Source: Acidobacteriota bacterium (lineage in GTDB: Bacteria > Acidobacteriota > Vicinamibacteria > Vicinamibacterales > JAKQTR01). Taken from it: DNA of 64,000 nucleotides. Numbering within the stretch: the stretch's first letter is position 1; every line of letters starts with the position of its first letter. Under the pieces are notes generated by a model. It did not search any database. It was not told the origin of the DNA and was given only the letters and a program-made list of their open reading frames with translations. Where the stretch lies: assembly GCA_026393755.1 (NCBI GenBank), contig JAPKZO010000018.1, positions 78,279 through 142,278 of the forward strand, in the 5' to 3' direction. Made by a program: the position numbers and the translations under genes. Shown here piece by piece: positions 1-8,251 of the stretch.

Positions 1-288
1 GCGGGCGAACTCGGCGAGATCGACATCGAAGTGTCGGTGCTGACGCCGCCTCGCCAGGTCGCCGGTCCGGGCGCCATCGCTGTGGGGCGCGATGGTGTCA
101 TCCTGCGCCTCGGCGATCGCTCAGCCGTGTTTCTTCCCCAGGTGGCAACAGAGCAGAAGTGGAACCGGGAGCAACTGCTGGACAATCTCGCCCTGAAGGC
201 GGGACTCCCCACCGACGCGTGGCGCGGCAAGACGGCGCAGTTGCTGACGTTCCAGGCGGACGTCTTCTCAGAGGCCACGCTGCGTTGA
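1..288 (+). CDS. AMMECR1-domain protein, C-terminal part (AmmeMemoRadiSam system protein A-like); 5' end outside window
   Basis: The reading frame is open from base 1, so only the last 95 residues are visible. They match the C-terminal half of AMMECR1 domains: an SVLTPPRQV segment, GRDGVILRLGDRSAVFLPQVA, then an LKAGLPTDAWR stretch and a closing TFQADVFSE strand. In bacteria this domain often occurs as protein A of the AmmeMemoRadiSam set, beside a Memo-like protein and a radical SAM protein. Neither partner lies to the right, so they would have to be upstream. The function of the family is not established. An ATG at 31 is only an internal codon. The gene ends 14 bases before the convergent nucleotidase gene. 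Confidence 0.85.
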   Translation, partial: AGELGEIDIEVSVLTPPRQVAGPGAIAVGRDGVILRLGDRSAVFLPQVATEQKWNREQLLDNLALKAGLPTDAWRGKTAQLLTFQADVFSEATLR

Positions 289-301
289 GCGTTCTCCGGC
301 T

Positions 302-1825
302 TTACCGCCGCGAACCGATAATCACTCGCCGGCCGTCGTATGCTGGTTCCACCGAGCCCTTCTTCTTCACGTACTCGGTCACGACATCGAGCCTGTTCCG
401 GCCGGTGTTCTCCTGCGTGATCCCCTTCAGCGCGACGCCGGCGAAGTAGGAGTTGGTCGCGCCCGCATACGTCTTCTCGTCGTCGAGCGGCTGACCGTTG
501 ATCGTCACATCGGCGAGTTTGCCCGAGACCAGACGGTATCGCAGGCCCGACACGTACGGCGTGTAGCGGCTGAGGATGTCGCGGATCTGGCGCCCGGTCG
601 CCTTGAACGTGATCACGGTGTTGTCGAATGGATCCATCGTCACCAGATCGGCCCGCGTAATCGGTCCCGACACGAGCGGTGCGCGCACGCCCCCGACGTT
701 CTCCAGTTCGAACTCCGCACCCACCATCTCGCGAACCGCGTCGGCCACCAGGTTGTAGGGGGCCTCGTCATCGCCGCGCGTGCTGAAGTCGGCCACCGCC
801 TGTCCGACCACCTGGCCAAACCGCTGCGCAATGGGCTGCCAGAACTTGTCCACCACCGCTGCGACGGTCGGATCCGCGGCGATGGCCTCGGTGATTGGCA
901 GCAGCCGTTCACGGTAGCGATCGACCGACCAGGATCCGTTCGCGCCCCGGCGGAAGAGCAGATCCAGGCGGCCCAGTTCGCCGCCCCACTGGAAGGCCTG
1001 AACGATGATCGTGCCGTTGACGTCATCAACCTTGAGATCGTCGGAGTGCCAGACGAATTCGCCGACGGGCAGGCGGGAATGCGAATGACCGCCGACGATC
1101 ACATCGAGTCCGGGCACCTCAGCCGCGAGCCTGTTGTCCAGTTCCTCGCCGCAGTGCGAGATGAGGATGACGATATCGGCCTGGCTCCGGAGCGTCTTCA
1201 CCACATCCTTCGCGGTGGCGATCTCGTCCAGGACGTCGATGCCTTCTTTGCCGGCGGGATATGGCGCAGCCTCGCGCGTCACCATGCCGAACAACCCGAC
1301 ACGCACGGTGCCGATCTTCTCGATTCGCCACGGCTGACCGATGGGCTTGCGCGTGGCCCGGTCCACCGCATTGGCCATCAGAATCGGATATTTCGCCAGA
1401 CCCACCAGCTTCCTGGTCTGGGCCATCGGGTTGTTGAATTCGTGGTTGCCGATGGTCGCGAAGTTGTATCCAGCCGCGTTCATGGCAGCCACGTCCGCTT
1501 CACCGTGGTACTCGGTCGAGAACGGCGTGCCGTCCGAGAAATCGCCGGCGTCAATCAACCACACGGGAATCTTCTTCCTGGCCAGATCGGCGCGAATCGC
1601 TGCCGCCAGCGTCGCGCGCCTGGCGATGCCGCCGATGTTCCGCTTCTCCTTCAACCTGGCTTCCTCAGACCCCTGGGCGACGACGGTCGGGTAGCTGAAA
1701 GGCAGCAGATGACCGTGTGTGTCGTTGGTGTGAAGGATGGTGAGGCTCGCCGTGGTCTGGGCCATGGAGAGCGCAGGCACCGACAGCGCCAGGACGAGAG
1801 CAGCAACAAGCGAGCGTCTGGTCAC
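302..1825 (-). CDS. Secreted 5'-nucleotidase / UDP-sugar hydrolase family metallophosphatase
   Basis: 507 residues with a signal peptide (basic MTRR, hydrophobic core, cleavage near ALSMAQ). The N-terminal calcineurin-like metallophosphoesterase domain shows the family metal motifs: LHTNDTHGH near residue 33, DAGDFSDG, GNHEFNNP, ISHCGEEL and GGHSHSRLP. The C-terminal nucleotidase domain (about residues 330-500) carries YNLVADAVRE and the DPFDNTVI region. Members hydrolyse nucleotides or UDP-sugars in the periplasm for nucleoside and phosphate salvage. The start is GTG at 1825 with GAGGTG five to seven bases upstream; the length is normal for the family. It stands alone, convergent with the AMMECR1 gene and divergent from the AEC transporter. 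Confidence 0.93.
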   Translation of the reverse strand: MTRRSLVAALVLALSVPALSMAQTTASLTILHTNDTHGHLLPFSYPTVVAQGSEEARLKEKRNIGGIARRATLAAAIRADLARKKIPVWLIDAGDFSDGTPFSTEYHGEADVAAMNAAGYNFATIGNHEFNNPMAQTRKLVGLAKYPILMANAVDRATRKPIGQPWRIEKIGTVRVGLFGMVTREAAPYPAGKEGIDVLDEIATAKDVVKTLRSQADIVILISHCGEELDNRLAAEVPGLDVIVGGHSHSRLPVGEFVWHSDDLKVDDVNGTIIVQAFQWGGELGRLDLLFRRGANGSWSVDRYRERLLPITEAIAADPTVAAVVDKFWQPIAQRFGQVVGQAVADFSTRGDDEAPYNLVADAVREMVGAEFELENVGGVRAPLVSGPITRADLVTMDPFDNTVITFKATGRQIRDILSRYTPYVSGLRYRLVSGKLADVTINGQPLDDEKTYAGATNSYFAGVALKGITQENTGRNRLDVVTEYVKKKGSVEPAYDGRRVIIGSRR

Positions 1826-1931
1826 GGGTTCACCTCAACACAGAAACAGAGACTTCGGAGACACTGCTCGAAAACAACTAGCCCGGTTATTCTATCGAAT
1901 TCCCGGCTGTGCTACCGTGGACGCCAATTCT

Positions 1932-2849
1932 ATGCAACTCCTGCTGACGATTCTCGCAGACGACATCCTGCCCATCTTTTTGATTGCCGGCGTCGGGTTC
2001 GTTCTCGCTAGACGATTCCGCATCGACGTGCGCGTCCTGTCCCGTGTGACGCTCAACGCGCTGGCGCCCTGCCTGGTGTTCAATCTGATCGTCACCAGCC
2101 ATCTGAGCGCCGGCGAATTCGGGCGGATCGTCGCCTTTACGCTGCTGCTGGTCGCGTCGCTCGGGGTGGTCGCCCGTGTGGCCGCCATCCCGTTCAGGCT
2201 TGATCGGCCGGGACTTGCCGCATTCCTCATCGTCGTGATGTTCTCGAACGCCGGCAACTACGGACTGTCCGTCGTGCTGTTCGCGTTCGGCCGCGATGTC
2301 CTGGCCCGTGCGGTCGTGTACTTCGTGACGAGCGCGATGTTGATGTACTCGGTGGGCATCGTCGTCGCGTCGAGCGGCCGGAGCAGCATCGGACGCGCCG
2401 CGCAAGGCCTCTTGAAGGTGCCGGCCATGTGGGGTCTGGTGGCCGCGGTTCTGGTGGTGTGGACCGGGGTGCGCCTGCCAACCGGCGTGGAACGGCCGAT
2501 CGAACTCCTGAGTGCCGCCGCCATCCCGACGATGCTGCTGGTGCTGGGGATGCAGCTCGAGCGAAGCGCCTGGCCCGCGCGTCCGGGACTGGTGGCCGCC
2601 GCCTCCGTGCTGACCCTGGCGGTGACTCCGGTGCTGGGGTTTGCGCTTGCGGCGCTGCTCGGTCTGACGGGCGGCGCCAGGCAGGCCGTCATCGTGGAGT
2701 CCGCGATGCCGAGCGCGGTGATTACCACCATCCTGGCGCTCGAGTTTGACGTGGCGCCGACGTTTGTAACGGCCGTCGTCGTGGTGACCACGGCGGTGAG
2801 TCCGTTGACCGTGGCCCTCGTGATTGCGCTGCTGCAGTCCGGCTACTAG
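1932..2849 (+). CDS. AEC (auxin efflux carrier) family permease
   Basis: 305 residues, almost entirely hydrophobic, with about ten predicted membrane segments in two halves. The N-terminal half contains the RVTLNALAPCLVFNLI region and SNAGNYGLSVVLFAFG, the polar break typical of AEC carriers. The second half has ESAMPSAVITTILALEFD, a conserved AEC motif. Characterised relatives export or exchange malate, malonate or other small carboxylates; the substrate here is unknown. The frame is open further upstream (from 1737), but that extension is polar and lies opposite the nucleotidase gene, so the ATG at 1932, just before the first membrane segment, is preferred. Confidence 0.88.
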   Translation: MQLLLTILADDILPIFLIAGVGFVLARRFRIDVRVLSRVTLNALAPCLVFNLIVTSHLSAGEFGRIVAFTLLLVASLGVVARVAAIPFRLDRPGLAAFLIVVMFSNAGNYGLSVVLFAFGRDVLARAVVYFVTSAMLMYSVGIVVASSGRSSIGRAAQGLLKVPAMWGLVAAVLVVWTGVRLPTGVERPIELLSAAAIPTMLLVLGMQLERSAWPARPGLVAAASVLTLAVTPVLGFALAALLGLTGGARQAVIVESAMPSAVITTILALEFDVAPTFVTAVVVVTTAVSPLTVALVIALLQSGY

Positions 2850-2895
2850 CGACGAATTCTGCAGGGTTGCCGAACGCTTGTTCGGGAATGTTTCG

Positions 2896-2924
2896 CTGAC
2901 AATTTGCGCCGTCTTTTGTATAGT
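2896..2924 (+). promoter_or_regulatory. Sigma70-type promoter of the TonB receptor gene
   Basis: CTGACA at 2896-2901 and TATAGT at 2919-2924 are separated by exactly 17 bases, each one mismatch from consensus. Initiation near 2931 would give a leader of about 130 nt before the ATG at 3064. The leader is GC-rich and can fold, but I recognise no known riboswitch class in it. Confidence 0.6.
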
Positions 2925-3063
2925 GGCACGGTTACTGTCGCGAGGCGTGCGACAGCTTCTGCCAACACTCTGGTTTATGGACCCGATCCTGCGACCCCAA
3001 GCGCGGGAAGGGTGGCGCCCCCGGGTGCCCGGAAGGATTGTCTTGTTTCAAGAGGAGGTCCGA

Positions 3064-5301
3064 ATGGCGTCCCGTGCACTCGCCGTCCTGCTGACAGTAC
3101 TGACGGCGTCGGTCCCAGCGTTTGCCCAGAATTTGCCCTCGCCGGCACCGGTGGCGTCGGAGGCCTTGACGCAGGCCGCGCAACAGGCGCCGCCTCCGGT
3201 TGCCAAGCCCGGCATGACCGAAGCCGAGCAGCAGAAGGAGAAAGAGAAGAAGGACAAGGAAGCCCAGACGCCGAAGTTCGAGGAACAGATCGTCGTCACG
3301 GCTTCCAAGGTTGAACAGCAGCTGGTCAACGCGCCGGCGACGGTCAGCGTCATCACCGCCCAGACGCTGGCGACCAAGTCGGCAGCCGATTACGCGGGGC
3401 TGTTTCGCGCGGTGGCCGGTGTCAACGTGTCCCAGACGTCGGCGCGCGATCTGAATATCACGAGCCGCGGCGCGACCAACACGCTGTCCACGGGGCAGTT
3501 GGCGTTGATTGACGGCCGAAGCGTGTATCTCGATTTCTTCGGGTTCGTCGGCTGGGACTTTCTGCCGTTGAACTTCAACGAAGTCAAGCAGATTGAAGTC
3601 GTGCGCGGGCCGGCATCGGCCGTCTGGGGCGCCAACGCGATGAGCGGCGTGGTGAACGTCATCACGAAGTCGCCGCGCGAGATGAAGGGGACGACCGTCA
3701 CGATGGGGTTCGGGACCTTCGATCGGACGACTCCCGGCCAGACATCCGATCCGGGCGCCGGGAGCTCGTTTTACACGAGCCTCAGCCATGGAGGCGTGAT
3801 CAACCAGGAGTGGTCCTACAAGCTGTCGCTCGGGTACGTCGGGCAGGACGCGTTCGCGCGGCCAGTCGGCACCATCGACAACGCGTACAAGTCCGCGTAC
3901 CCGTCGTACGTCAACACTGGCACGAGTCAGCCGAAGGTCGACGCGCGGGTGGACTACGACTTTCCTGATGGCCAGTCTCGCTTGACCTTCGGCGGTGGCT
4001 ATGGCGGCACGAGCGGGATCGTCTACACGGGCATCGGGCCGTTCGACATCAAGAAGGGATCCGGCGTGGCCTATGGACGCGTGGACTATTCGCGCGGGGG
4101 ACTCAGAGTGCAGGCGTTTACCAACATCCTGAACGGCGATTCGCCGGCGATGCTCACCGTGGGCCTCGACGGTAAGCCCATCCAGTTCCTCTTCAAGACC
4201 TACACCTACGATCTGTCGGCCTCGAATATCTCGACGATCGGGACACACCACGTCATCAGCTACGGCGGAAACGTGCGGTACAGCACGTTTGACCTTTCGG
4301 TGGCGAAGGGCGGCTCGTCGCGCAACGAGCAGGGCGCGTATCTGCAGGACGAGATTTTCCTGAGCCCCCATTTCCGCTGGCTGGTCGGGGCCAGGATCGA
4401 TCGGTTCGACGTGCTGAAGAAGGCGGTCATCTCGCCGCGCACGACGTTCATGATCAAGCCGAGCGAGCAGCATACGTTCCGCCTGTCGTACAACCAGGCG
4501 TATCGGGCGCCGTCGCTGGTCAACAACTACCTCGACACGGCGATCTTGCAGCAGATCGACCTGGGGTTACTCAGTCCTACGTTGGCCGGCCGGGTGTTCA
4601 CGTTCCCGATGCCGGCTCAGGGCAACACGGATCTGGTACAGACCTCGCTCCAGGCGTATGAGATCGGGTACACGGGGACGTTCGCCCAACGCGTGCAGAT
4701 CAGCTTCGCGTGGTACTACAACGACACGAAGGACGACATGCTCTTCCAGGCGAATCAGGCCTACAGTTCGACGAACGTACCGCCCGGCTGGCCGCTACCC
4801 ACGTCGTATCTGGACCTGATGGCCTCGCTCGGCAAACCGTTGCCGTCCCACTACACCTATCTCAACAAGGGGCGGCTCAAAGCCACCGGCGTGGAGATGG
4901 GCTTCGATGCGGTGCTGGCGAAGGGTGTGAGCGCGTATGCGAACTACTCGTATCAGCCGGATCCCAAGCCCTCCGGCGCCAACTACACCATCGCCGACGT
5001 CAACCTGCCACCCCGCAATCGGGCCAACGCGGGCCTCAACTTCGTGCTCGACCGCTTCGTGGGCTCCGCGTCGGTGTCCTATCAGGACAAGGCGTACTGG
5101 AAGGACGTGCTGGCCCCGCTGTACATCGGCTGGACCAAGGCGTTCACGAGCGTCAATGGCAGCTTCGGCGTCAAGTGGGCGGGCGGCAAGTTGACCACCA
5201 CGGTGAAGGCGAACAACATCTTCAACCAGAACATGCAGCAGCACGTATTCGGTGACATCATCAAACGGCAGATCGTTGGCGAGGCGCGGATCACCTTCTA
5301 G
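3064..5301 (+). CDS. TonB-dependent outer-membrane receptor
   Basis: 745 residues. A signal peptide (MASRALAVLLTVLTASVPAFAQ) is followed by a charged Lys/Glu linker (about residues 45-75), a TonB-box-like EEQIVVTAS, and a plug domain (VSVITAQTLATKSAADY, LALIDGRSVY, VEVVRGPASAVWGANAMSGVVNVITK-type segment). The remainder alternates amphipathic beta strands and ends in aromatic-type EARITF, as expected for a 22-strand barrel. ATG 3064 is preceded by AGAGGAGGT; the frame extends upstream but without signal sequence. Such receptors import siderophores, cobalamin, sugars or peptides using TonB/ExbBD energy, none of which is in the window. The substrate cannot be read from the sequence. Confidence 0.92.
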   Translation: MASRALAVLLTVLTASVPAFAQNLPSPAPVASEALTQAAQQAPPPVAKPGMTEAEQQKEKEKKDKEAQTPKFEEQIVVTASKVEQQLVNAPATVSVITAQTLATKSAADYAGLFRAVAGVNVSQTSARDLNITSRGATNTLSTGQLALIDGRSVYLDFFGFVGWDFLPLNFNEVKQIEVVRGPASAVWGANAMSGVVNVITKSPREMKGTTVTMGFGTFDRTTPGQTSDPGAGSSFYTSLSHGGVINQEWSYKLSLGYVGQDAFARPVGTIDNAYKSAYPSYVNTGTSQPKVDARVDYDFPDGQSRLTFGGGYGGTSGIVYTGIGPFDIKKGSGVAYGRVDYSRGGLRVQAFTNILNGDSPAMLTVGLDGKPIQFLFKTYTYDLSASNISTIGTHHVISYGGNVRYSTFDLSVAKGGSSRNEQGAYLQDEIFLSPHFRWLVGARIDRFDVLKKAVISPRTTFMIKPSEQHTFRLSYNQAYRAPSLVNNYLDTAILQQIDLGLLSPTLAGRVFTFPMPAQGNTDLVQTSLQAYEIGYTGTFAQRVQISFAWYYNDTKDDMLFQANQAYSSTNVPPGWPLPTSYLDLMASLGKPLPSHYTYLNKGRLKATGVEMGFDAVLAKGVSAYANYSYQPDPKPSGANYTIADVNLPPRNRANAGLNFVLDRFVGSASVSYQDKAYWKDVLAPLYIGWTKAFTSVNGSFGVKWAGGKLTTTVKANNIFNQNMQQHVFGDIIKRQIVGEARITF

Positions 5302-5306
5302 CCGTT

Positions 5307-5420
5307 GGTTCGAGCGGCTAGCCCGCCGAAGCCTTGGCGAAGGCGGGTACCGGGTTCGAGCGGCTGACCAGGCCGAAGCGGTGATGCCGAAGGGGGCCGC
5401 GTAGGCGGGCAGCCAGTCTC
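5307..5420. repeat. Mosaic intergenic repeat after the receptor gene
   Basis: GGTTCGAGCGGCT occurs at 5307-5319 and again at 5353-5365 (46-bp period). Between them lies the partly inverted unit CCCGCCGAAGCC...GGCGAAGGCGGG (5321-5346). Related GCGAAGGCGGC endings recur just before the activase gene (about 14188) and between the glycyl radical enzyme and guaA (about 17512), so this looks like a dispersed non-coding repeat family of the genome. Confidence 0.5.
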
Positions 5421-5433
5421 TGTTGCATACTTC

Positions 5434-5472
5434 ACGGGCCGTGGGTGGGGAGACCCCTTGTCCACGGCCCGT
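5434..5472. other. Nested stem-loop between receptor and permease genes
   Basis: ACGGGCCGTGG (5434-5444) pairs perfectly with CCACGGCCCGT (5462-5472), an 11-bp stem. The loop contains a second perfect stem, GGGG-AGA-CCCC (5447-5457). It lies about 50 bases before the permease start. It could terminate receptor transcription or be a structured leader of the permease mRNA; no long T-run follows, so a simple intrinsic terminator is not obvious. Confidence 0.5.
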
Positions 5473-5523
5473 TCGTTGTTTGCGGGGGCGGCGGGAGCCC
5501 CTCGCTGACAGGAGAAACCGACG

Positions 5524-6876
5524 GTGACACACCGAATCGAGACGACTGGCTCGGACGGCGCCCCGCGGGAGCTGCCGCGGGTGCTCGGTTTCGTGGACGT
5601 CATGGGGATCCTGATCGGCACGGTCATCGGATCGGGGATCTTCATCGTCCCGGCGGCCATCGCCGGCTACGTCCAGTCGCCAGTGCTCGTGATGACCGTG
5701 TGGATCGTCGGCGGCGTCCTGACGTTCTTCGGCGCACTGGCCTTCTCGGAACTGGGCGCGGCGTTCCCGCAGGCGGGCGGGATGTACGTGTATCTGCGCG
5801 AGGCGTACGGCAAGCCGATCGCCTTCCTGTTCGGATGGACGCTCTTCCTCGTCATTGATTCGGGCGCGATCGCGACGCTGTCGATGGCGTTCGCCGAGAA
5901 GTACCTGCCGCAGTTTACCGGCCCGCTCTCGACGTTCGGCACCAAGTCGGTGGCCATCGTGCTGATCGCCACGCTCGTGGCGATCAACTACGCCGGCACA
6001 CGGTGGGGCGCCCGGGTGCAGAACTTCCTGATGTTCATCAAGTTCGCCGCGATTCTGGCGGTGTCGATTGGCATCCTGGCGCTCGCGCACGGGCTACCGG
6101 CTAGATTCGTCGAGCCGCCGTCGCCCCCGATGACCGCTGCCCTGATCGGCGGGTTCGGCCTCGCGCTGCAGCGGGCGCTGTGGGCGTACAAGGGCTGGGA
6201 GGCCGTCAGCTTCAGCGCGGGGGAAATCAAGAATCCCGAACGCAACATGCCGCTCGGCCTCTTCGCCGGGACCCTCGTCATCATCGCGCTCTATCTGGCC
6301 GCCAATCTTGCGTACCTCTATGTGCTGCCGTTCGACCGGCTCGTCGGCGCCCAGCGGGTGGCGAGCGAAGCCATGTCGGCGGCCGGGTTCGAGCTTGGCG
6401 CCACCGTGCTCGGGCTGGTCATCCTGTGCTCGATTACGGGAGCGGCCAACGGAAACATCCTGACCGCGCCGCGCGTGTTCTATGCGATGGCCCGCGATGG
6501 AGTGTTCTTCAAGCGTTTCGGCGACATCCATCCGCGATACCTCACGCCCCACATCTCGATTCTGGCGACCGGACTCTGGGCGATGGTGCTGAGCGTCAGC
6601 GGAACGTTTGGCACGCTGGCCGACTTCGTCGTCTTCGGCCAGTGGATCTTCTTCGGCCTGACAGTGGCAGCCGTCATCGTGCTGCGCCGCACACGTCCGG
6701 ACCTGCCCAGGCCTTATCGGACGTGGGGATATCCGGTGACGCCGATCCTGTTTGTCCTGGCGGCCCTCTTCATCTCTGCGAACGCGCTGATCAGCCAGTT
6801 TGCCAACGCGATGTACGGGCTGGGGATTATTCTGCTCGGTGTGCCCGCCTACCTGTTCTGGCGGAGTCGTGCATAG
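5524..6876 (+). CDS. APC-superfamily amino acid permease
   Basis: 450 residues with about twelve membrane segments. The first carries the APC signature GILIGTVIGSGIFIVP (about residues 26-41), the unwound helix that binds the amino group of the substrate. The SELGAAFPQAGGMYVYLREAYG region after TM2-TM3 and FSAGEIKNPERNMPLGL before TM7 are typical of the SLC7/LAT-like branch. The start is GTG 5524 with ACAGGAGAA upstream. The protein should be an inner-membrane transporter for amino acids; no biosynthetic or catabolic neighbour narrows the substrate. It follows the receptor gene in the same direction but is separated by 220 bases of repeats and hairpins, so it is probably transcribed independently. 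Confidence 0.88.
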   Translation: MTHRIETTGSDGAPRELPRVLGFVDVMGILIGTVIGSGIFIVPAAIAGYVQSPVLVMTVWIVGGVLTFFGALAFSELGAAFPQAGGMYVYLREAYGKPIAFLFGWTLFLVIDSGAIATLSMAFAEKYLPQFTGPLSTFGTKSVAIVLIATLVAINYAGTRWGARVQNFLMFIKFAAILAVSIGILALAHGLPARFVEPPSPPMTAALIGGFGLALQRALWAYKGWEAVSFSAGEIKNPERNMPLGLFAGTLVIIALYLAANLAYLYVLPFDRLVGAQRVASEAMSAAGFELGATVLGLVILCSITGAANGNILTAPRVFYAMARDGVFFKRFGDIHPRYLTPHISILATGLWAMVLSVSGTFGTLADFVVFGQWIFFGLTVAAVIVLRRTRPDLPRPYRTWGYPVTPILFVLAALFISANALISQFANAMYGLGIILLGVPAYLFWRSRA

Positions 6877-6991
6877 ACGGGGTTCGGGATTGGGAGTTGC
6901 AAGATAGAATGCCTGTCTCGACCGGAATTGCCGATTTTCGTCATCGGAGCCTGTGGCCCCGGTCGGACGATTTGTACCTTCGGAGGTTGTG

Positions 6992-7462
6992 ATGGAGCCT
7001 CGCCCTAGCGACTATCGCCATCTGGTTCGAATGGCTGGTCTGTTCCTCGTCGGCATCATGATGTTTCTTCTGCTGCGGTCGATTTTCGTGCCGAAGAACT
7101 ACGGCCTGCTGGGCCCCTATAATCCAGGGGCCCTTCAGCAGAACATGGATCGCCCGCTGAAGTTCGCCGGACAGGCAGCCTGCATGATGTGCCACACGGA
7201 ACAGGCGGACATCCGCGCGAAAGGACGGCACGCCAAGGTGGCGTGCGAGTCGTGCCACGGGGCGCTCGCGTCACACGCGCAAGCCGACGATCCGGCGAAG
7301 TCGAAACCCCAGAGGCCGGATCCGCGCAAGACCTGCATCATTTGCCACACCGCGAGCATCTCCAAACCCAAGACGTTCCCTCAGGTGGATCCGGCCGAAC
7401 ACGCACCCGAAGGCCCGTGCACGGCGTGCCACGTCCAGCCGCACAACCCGAAGATCTCCTGA
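6992..7462 (+). CDS. Membrane-anchored tetrahaem c-type cytochrome
   Basis: 156 residues: a single N-terminal membrane anchor (about residues 11-32), then four CXXCH haem-binding motifs at residues 64-68, 85-89, 115-119 and 143-147. The rest is short and His/Pro-rich, as in small multihaem electron carriers. ATG 6992 has GGAGG seven bases upstream; the longer frame adds 13 unconvincing residues. The gene is 12 bases upstream of the ferredoxin gene and clearly begins the operon cytochrome / ferredoxin / NrfD. It would face the periplasm and pass electrons between the quinone-reactive NrfD subunit and a soluble partner. It is too short to be a typical NrfH or NapC quinol dehydrogenase. Maturation needs a Ccm system not seen here. 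Confidence 0.85.
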   Translation: MEPRPSDYRHLVRMAGLFLVGIMMFLLLRSIFVPKNYGLLGPYNPGALQQNMDRPLKFAGQAACMMCHTEQADIRAKGRHAKVACESCHGALASHAQADDPAKSKPQRPDPRKTCIICHTASISKPKTFPQVDPAEHAPEGPCTACHVQPHNPKIS

Positions 7463-7474
7463 CGAGGTACCGCG

Positions 7475-8239
7475 ATGAACCAGGACCGACGAACCTTTCT
7501 CGGACAGACCGGCAAGTGTCTCATCCTCACCGCCTCGGCCGCGCTGGCCTGGGAGCACGTGCTGGCTGGCACGCCGGAGAGCGCGCCGAATTACAACACC
7601 AACGACCATTGGTGGGGGATGGCGATCGACATCGAGAAGTGCATCGGCTGCGGGACGTGCGTGCGCGCCTGCAAGACGGAGAACGATGTGCTGCTCGAAG
7701 ACGGCAATTTCCGGACGTGGGTGGAACGCTACGTCGTCGACACGGCCGATCTCGATCACCCTCGCGTCGAATCGCCGAATGGCGGCTACGCCGGGTTCCA
7801 CGAGCACGAGGTGACCGGCGCGAACCTCAAGATGTTCTTCGTGCCCAAGCTGTGCAACCACTGCGAGCATTCGCCGTGCGTGCAGGTCTGCCCGGTGGGC
7901 GCCACCTTCGAGAGTCCGGACGGCGTCGTGCTGGTCGACAAGACCTACTGCCTCGGCTGCCGGTACTGCGTGCAGGCGTGTCCGTACGGCTGCCGCTTCA
8001 TCGACCGGCGGACCGAGACGGTCGACAAGTGCTCGCTCTGCTATCACCGGATTACCAGGGGCCTGACCACCGCGTGTTGCGAGACGTGCCCGACCGGCGC
8101 CCGCACACTGGCGGATCTGAAGGACCCCAAGGATCCGATCCACGCGTTTCTCCGCGACCACAAGGTGCAGGTGTTGAAGCCCCAGATGGCCACGGGTTCC
8201 AAGGTGTACTACAACGGCCTCGACGGCTCGGTCCGGTAG
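7475..8239 (+). CDS. Four-cluster [4Fe-4S] electron-transfer subunit with Tat-like leader (HybA/NrfC/DsrO type)
   Basis: 254 residues. The N-terminus has a Tat-like motif (DRRTFLG) and hydrophobic stretch, so export in folded form is likely. Four cysteine groups follow in the order typical of DMSO-reductase beta-type subunits: CIGCGTCVRAC (from residue 56), CNHCEHSPCVQVC, CLGCRYCVQAC and CSLC...CCETC. These should bind four [4Fe-4S] clusters. The gene lies 12 bases after the cytochrome and 12 bases before the NrfD gene, so the three products probably form one complex. No molybdopterin catalytic subunit is encoded nearby, which sets this apart from DMSO, polysulfide or nitrite reductases. Confidence 0.9.
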   Translation: MNQDRRTFLGQTGKCLILTASAALAWEHVLAGTPESAPNYNTNDHWWGMAIDIEKCIGCGTCVRACKTENDVLLEDGNFRTWVERYVVDTADLDHPRVESPNGGYAGFHEHEVTGANLKMFFVPKLCNHCEHSPCVQVCPVGATFESPDGVVLVDKTYCLGCRYCVQACPYGCRFIDRRTETVDKCSLCYHRITRGLTTACCETCPTGARTLADLKDPKDPIHAFLRDHKVQVLKPQMATGSKVYYNGLDGSVR

Positions 8240-8251
8240 GAGACAACGACC

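Noticed and set aside
2925..3063. Cobalamin or TPP riboswitch before the TonB receptor
   Set aside because: The leader is long enough and GC-rich, but I could not find the conserved core motifs of either class; not claimed.
2932..4473. 513-codon minus-strand frame
   Set aside because: Shadow of the TonB receptor gene; composition is Arg/Leu/His-rich without motifs.
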